64,000 nucleotides of DNA. Origin: Pelecanus crispus (taxonomy: Eukaryota > Chordata > Aves > Pelecaniformes > Pelecanidae). The stretch's first letter is position 1; the number at the start of each line of letters is the position of its first letter. Below, piece by piece: positions 59,534-64,000 of this stretch. The notes under the pieces were generated by a model. The model made no database searches, was not told the origin of the DNA, and saw only the letters and a program-made list of their open reading frames with translations. The position numbers and the translations under genes were made by a program. The stretch is taken from positions 3,334,501-3,398,500 of the forward strand of contig NC_134656.1 in the NCBI RefSeq assembly GCF_030463565.1, written 5' to 3'.

Positions 59534-60757
59534 CTACAAGAAAAGAAAAGCAAAGCATTTCATTTAACATGATTCAAGAAGAAGTAAGTTTAATGTGCGG
59601 AAGCACTATTTTACTACCATCTTTATATCTTTTTTATGAGATCTTTTAAATTAATAGCCCAAAAGAGACCCTTTCATCTCAAACCGCAATTTTACATTTT
59701 TCTCCTCCTTGTTCCTGCGCTTTCACGTCTACTAACTAGCCAGTCTCTAAAGCTGCTTTCATCAATTGACAGAATAAAAATTTCAAATACCACCTTCTAC
59801 TTACTCTTAAATCCACTCCAAATAAATCCTGTTTACAAGTTACACAGGACACAGAGCATCACAGCGTGAAACAAGTGAATCGAAGTTTGACAGCTAACCA
59901 GAAAAACTGTAACACACCTTTAAAGCAAAGCCTACATAAACCATATTTGCTTTAAAGTTTTCACCAAAACTTAGACAGGATAGCTACGTATATCGTATGG
60001 CTACCAAACCGTACATGACACATTACCCAACGTACCACTACAAGACTTCCACTAGCTTAGCTTTGCTGTCCCCAGAAGTACTCCTGTCAACACTACTAAA
60101 ATGTTATCTCCGAGTATTTTTCTCGACTATATTTTTCCGATTTAGAAGGAAAGCGCTTTGCTAAAATTTAAGCAGGCATTTAGTCATTTCTGCTTCCAAG
60201 TCGCGAGCACAGGGGCAGCGGAAGGGGGAGGAGAGGCGGCAACAACAGCAGCAACAGGCACCGCCACCCCGCTCCGACAGACCGAGCGGCAGCGCGCCTC
60301 CTCGCACCGGCCCATTTCCAACAGGTTCTTTCTTCCTCCGACCTGCGGCCAAAGCCACCCCGGCCCCAGGGAAGCTGCCCAGCGGGAGGCAGGGGCAGCC
60401 CGGGGCCGGCGGAGGGGCCGATCGGTCCCGGGCCCCGCGCTCACGCCGCTCCCCACCACGCGGCGGGGGAACGGGGCTCCCGCCGCAACGGGCCGCGGTG
60501 GCCCCCGCCCGCCGGGGCACCCCCACCTCCCCGCGCCGCCGCCCCCGCCCGCCACCGGCCCGCCGAGGCGCTGCCCCCGAGCTAGCCCCTCCCCGGGGCC
60601 CGGGCCACCGAAGCGCTCGGCCCCGCTCGCCACAGGCCCAGCGCCTCCCCACCGCCCGCGGCGGTCGACAGCGGGCCGACCCGCCGGGCCAGGGGCAGGG
60701 CCCCGCCAGCCCCCGATCCCCCCGAGGGAAGGAGCGGGCCCGCCGCCGCCATCTTAC

Positions 60758-60834
60758 CGAGCGCGCCGCGCTGCCGGCTCCGACGCACGAACGCGGGCTG
60801 CTCCGCCGCCTCCGCCAGGCCGCTGGCGCGCGGA
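60758..60834 (-). other. GID8: GID8 non-coding exon 1 (donor at 60758/60757)
   Basis: On the minus strand CGCGCTCG|GTAAGATGG at 60758/60757 is a strong donor in the CpG island, upstream of the acceptor at 59533. The resulting 1.2-kb intron 1 would join a non-coding exon 1 to the exon with the start codon. The transcription start is not defined by sequence; the TCTCGCGAGA element at 60835-60844 sets a likely upstream limit. Confidence 0.6.
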
Positions 60835-60844
60835 TCTCGCGAGA
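60835..60844. promoter_or_regulatory. TCTCGCGAGA palindromic core-promoter element
   Basis: A perfect 10-base palindrome between the presumed divergent start sites, 14 bases from a CCAAT box. The element is known from TATA-less CpG-island promoters of housekeeping genes. Confidence 0.8.
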
Positions 60845-61281
60845 ACCGCCCTCTCGACCAATCAGCGCCCGCAGAGCGGCGAGACCAGGCAACCATAGAG
60901 TCGGCGCGCGGGACAGAGCGTACGCCCCGCCGCCTCGGCGCGCCCCTGCGGGGGCCGCTGGGAGCATAGAGGCGGCCGGGGGGGGGCGCCGCAGCACCGC
61001 CGAGGCGGCCGCAAGATGGCCGCTGCGCCGCCCCGGCCGCCGGGGCCTCGGCCCGTGGGGACGGGGGCACCGTAGTCAGCGGGGCCGCTGCGCCGAGCGG
61101 GGTCGAGGGCCGGGCCTCGTCCCTTCCCTGCCTCCCCTCAGCCCCTGCGTGGCGCTTGGCCGCAAGGCAGGCGTCGGGGCGGGGCCTGCGCTGGCTCCCG
61201 CCATGCTCCCTCCCTGACGGCTTGGTAACGGCTGGGGTGACAGCGGGGGCCTCCCTGCGAGAGGGACACCAAGCCTGGCAG

Positions 61282-61832
61282 TGACAGTTTCGGCTGGGAT
61301 AGAGTTAATTTTCTTCCTAGTAGCACGCATAGTGCTGTGTTTTGGACTTAATATGAGAAGAATGTTGGTAACACCCTGATGTTTTAGTTGTTGCTCAGTG
61401 CTGCTTATGCCAGTCAAGGGCTTTGCAGCTCCCCGTGCTCTGCCAGGTGCACAAGAAACTGGGAGGGGGCACAGCCAGAACAGTTGATCCAAACTGCCCC
61501 AAGGGCTATTCCATACCATACGGCGTCATGGGCAGTATAGAAACTGGGGGGGGTTGGCCGGGGAGGAGCGATCGCTGCTCGGGAACTGGCTGGGTATCGG
61601 TCAGCGGGTGGTGAGCAATTGCATTGTGCATCGCTTGCTTTGTGTATCATTATTATTGTTGTTATTATTACTACTACTATTTTACTTTCTTTCAATTATT
61701 AAACTGTTCTTATCTCACCCCAGGAGTGTTTCTCTCTCACTCCTCCGATTCTCCCCCCCATCGCACTGGGGCAGGGGCAGTGAGCAAGCGGCTGCGTGGT
61801 GCTGAGCCGCTGCCTGGGGCTAAACCCCGACA
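61282..61832 (+). mobile_element. Second LTR copy, downstream of the GID8/DIDO1 promoter
   Basis: A 551-bp homologue of the element at 39545, same orientation, clearly alignable throughout. Its 5' end is altered (TGACAGTTTCGG instead of TGTCCTGGTTTCGG), and I see no target duplication (GGCAG before, CAACC after). The TATA region has decayed to TATAGAAA. It starts about 260 bp downstream of the plus-strand YY1 site, in the same direction as the presumed DIDO1 transcript. No internal genes are present. Confidence 0.9.
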
Positions 61833-64000
61833 CAACCGGAGCAGCAAGTGACCGATGGGCTGCTCCAGTCCCTGCGCCGTGCACGCAGCCGCTGCCGTGG
61901 TAGCAGCACCGTTGTAGGGCCTTGCTTGGCCAGGGTCGGCCATTGGAGCTCGCGCAGCTGCCCGCAGAGTTGGCCCTGCCAGGACGACGGAAAGGGAGAA
62001 GGGTCTGTTGTGGGTCACGGCCTGGTATATAATGTACAGTTCCACCGATTCCTGCTAGGGCTGATAGGCTGGGCTGTGACTTGCCGCGGTTGAGGGCTCT
62101 GATTTACGACCTCCACCAAAATTTGTCCTGCCTGCTGAGGAGAGTTAATAAACTCGCCGCGGCTGGGTCCAGAGTGGTTTGCGAGTGAAAGCACTCCGCA
62201 GAAAAGCCAAGACAACACCTCGATTTGTGTATTTAAATGGAGAGCAGGCTTAGGAGGTACAACTTTTATGTGTGAAATGCTGCAAATTATATTCCTCAGA
62301 AAAATGTAATTTCACTTACACAGACTGGGAACGTGGATACAATTACTGATTTTTCACTCTGTGCAATAAAGCGCAGCCTTCAAAACTCACATTCGTTACA
62401 ATTGTCTCTATATTGAAACCGCAAAAATCTACAATGTCATCCATAATTTAATATTTTAACTTAGTTCCCCAAACAAACCTCCAAGTTTATAAACAATGCA
62501 GAGTTCTGGACAAAGAGCTCCCAATATTTAGTAGTACACGCCATTAGTTGTTAGCCATGTGACAAAGCTGCAGTGTGGCAAATATTGCTATTAATTGGAG
62601 AGGGCTCTTCCTCAGGCTTATAATCTAAAAACTAAGCCCAATGAATTCGACTCATTGGGAAACATCAACGTTCAGGCTCTATTTGTGAACCGGCAGGCTT
62701 CTAAATCTCTCTCTGGCTTAGCTGTCCTGCCTGGTTCTTGTCAGCTCCTCCCTAAAAGGTGGAGTTTCTCAGGAGACTCCCATAAAGAAGGCGAGAGGAG
62801 GAAGATGCCCCTCTCTGCGAGGGTTTCCTGACTTTCCTATAAAGGGAGAACGCAGCCCAAGCAGAGAGGAGGCAACAGAGTGTAACTCCTACCACAGCTG
62901 CTGTTTACACGTAAAGGGTAGGTGTAATTGCTGTCTAATAAGTAGAATAATAAATAAGTTAAAATATGTGTGAGCTGCTGTTTGGCAGCATACTGATTGT
63001 GTGGTGCTGTTGCCTGCTTGTTTACAGCTTGGGATGTTCAGCCAACTGCAGCAGAAATTTCTCTTTACCCCTTTGTTGTTCCTAAGCTACAGAAAAGTAA
63101 AAATGGGCTAAAAGCAGCTCCTGAGTTGTTTTGCTTGTCCTGAAAAATAGTTTGGGGTATTTTTTAAAAATATTTTAGGAGTTGGCATTTTTTTAACCAT
63201 AATGTTAACAAAAAAGCAGTTTGTGATCTTTCTGTGCAGAGTATTGTGGCCAGCTGCATTGTCCTCTCCCCCCCCCCCCCCCCCCCCCTTCATTTGCTTT
63301 CCCTAGCTTTTTGATGTTTCTGGTAACATCAAACCTTCTTTGAAACTGAGCTTTCATTTAAGAGAAGGGGTTTTATAACCACTTTAGCCGCAACAAACAC
63401 ACTTTGAATGTTACTAGTGAAACATTTTCTTATCGAACCTGAAAATAAAGTGACTTGCTAATGGATTAATTGTTTTTATTTGGTTAAGTAATACTGTATA
63501 GTACTACTTGTAGTGACACCTTTTTTGATGGCAGCAGTAGCCCAATGTGATAAAATCCTAAGTATATAAAAACCTATAAAACTATTATTTCTTTATCTTG
63601 AAACAGGCCTTTTTTTCCCTACTAATGTTCTGGGTGCAAGGAAGACTCTGCATGTTTGGGGGATTGAGCAGTGTCTTGAGTAATAAATGACACATCTTTT
63701 GTATTAACTCTTTCCTAATAGAAAGCTGCCCAGTCACCTTCCATGTTCCTCTGGTTTGAACTTGTATCTCACTGAATAAACATTTAATCATCTCTCGTAT
63801 AATACCTGCTGCTGTCTTTAGTTGTGCTTCATAGCCTGAAATACTCAAGGATTTGGAAATAGCAAACTTGCATGGCTTTTCTTTATTAAACCTCACAAAA
63901 TGAAGACGGGAGTAGGAAGATACAAAGCTGCGCAGCAATTCGGGGCAAAAGCTTCCTACAGCGTTCCCTCTTTTCCTATCACTAAAGCCTAACTTCTGTT
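61833..64000. other. Presumed DIDO1 first intron or 5' flank
   Basis: AT-rich DNA with a C21 run and no recognisable coding exon. The known N-terminal coding region of DIDO1 was looked for in plus-strand frames and is absent, so it must lie beyond the right edge. A CTATAAAG sequence at 62837-62844 is isolated. Confidence 0.4.
63268..63288. repeat. C21 homopolymer
   Basis: Twenty-one consecutive C on the plus strand. Such runs are prone to length error in assemblies and can form i-motif or, on the other strand, G-quadruplex structures. Confidence 0.95.

Larger units (their letters stand above)
60200..61260. promoter_or_regulatory. CpG-island divergent promoter, GID8 (-) and probably DIDO1 (+)
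   Basis: About 1 kb of very GC- and CpG-rich DNA. It holds the palindrome TCTCGCGAGA at 60835-60844, a known core element of CpG-island promoters; CCAAT at 60858-60862 (NF-Y type); and two YY1-like sites pointing outward. One is AAGATGGCGG on the minus strand at 60754-60745, just inside GID8 intron 1. The other is AAGATGGCCG on the plus strand at 61013-61022. In human, DIDO1 is head to head with GID8, so the plus-strand half is probably the DIDO1 start. No DIDO1 coding exon lies in the window. Confidence 0.75.

Noticed and set aside
60158-61217. Long Pro/Ala/Arg-rich frames on both strands of the CpG island
   Set aside because: High GC content alone keeps these frames open. The region is a promoter and first-exon area, and the frames have no splice context or recognisable domain.
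62837-62844. CTATAAAG followed by GA-rich sequence, resembling a TATA promoter
   Set aside because: No downstream exon or reading frame supports a gene; a single TATA-like match in AT-rich DNA is expected by chance.
63585-63938. 117-codon minus-strand frame
   Set aside because: No recognisable domain, no splice-linked partners and AT-rich codon content; most likely a chance ORF.

Overview
This is a vertebrate nuclear locus, almost certainly avian. Two intron-containing genes are readable, both on the minus strand, and CR1 LINE 3' ends and LTR copies of a bird type lie among them. The two genes correspond to SLC17A9 (vesicular nucleotide transporter, VNUT) and GID8 (TWA1, a core subunit of the CTLH/GID ubiquitin ligase). 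In human 20q13.33 the order is DIDO1-GID8-SLC17A9-BHLHE23. The CpG-rich start of GID8 here should therefore be a shared divergent promoter with DIDO1, which would run off the right end on the plus strand. No DIDO1 coding exon is visible. The LTR family hints at a neoavian rather than a galliform bird, but this is inference.

Layout. Bases 1 to about 26,490 hold no recognisable gene. They are intergenic DNA with AT-rich, TAAT-rich blocks that look like conserved regulatory elements, plus three tandem arrays: 32 bp x 3.5, a perfect (CCCTT)n of about 296 bp, and a 37-bp minisatellite of about 690 bp. Bases 29,062-49,450 are SLC17A9. I could join 13 coding exons with every splice phase consistent, giving 429 codons plus stop from the ATG at 49,393. 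Its introns hold three CR1 3' ends, a solo LTR with a perfect 5-bp target duplication, a 54-bp minisatellite that abuts a splice donor, and a diverged extra copy of exon 8. A 13-bp GC-rich minisatellite sits just upstream of exon 1. Bases about 53,160-60,800 are GID8: four coding exons, 228 codons, with a probable long AT-rich 3' UTR. Bases 60,200-61,260 are the GID8/DIDO1 CpG island, with a TCTCGCGAGA element, a CCAAT box and two YY1-type sites. A second LTR follows at 61,282-61,832. The remainder, to 64,000, is probably DIDO1 first intron or 5' flank.

The two proteins do not act in one pathway. VNUT loads ATP into secretory vesicles. GID8 scaffolds an E3 ligase in nucleus and cytoplasm. Their adjacency is ordinary conserved synteny. 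I found no novel multi-gene system. The most unusual items are the extra SLC17A9 exon-8 copy, whose 10 differences from the real exon are all A/T to G/C, and the minisatellite that grew out of an SLC17A9 splice donor.
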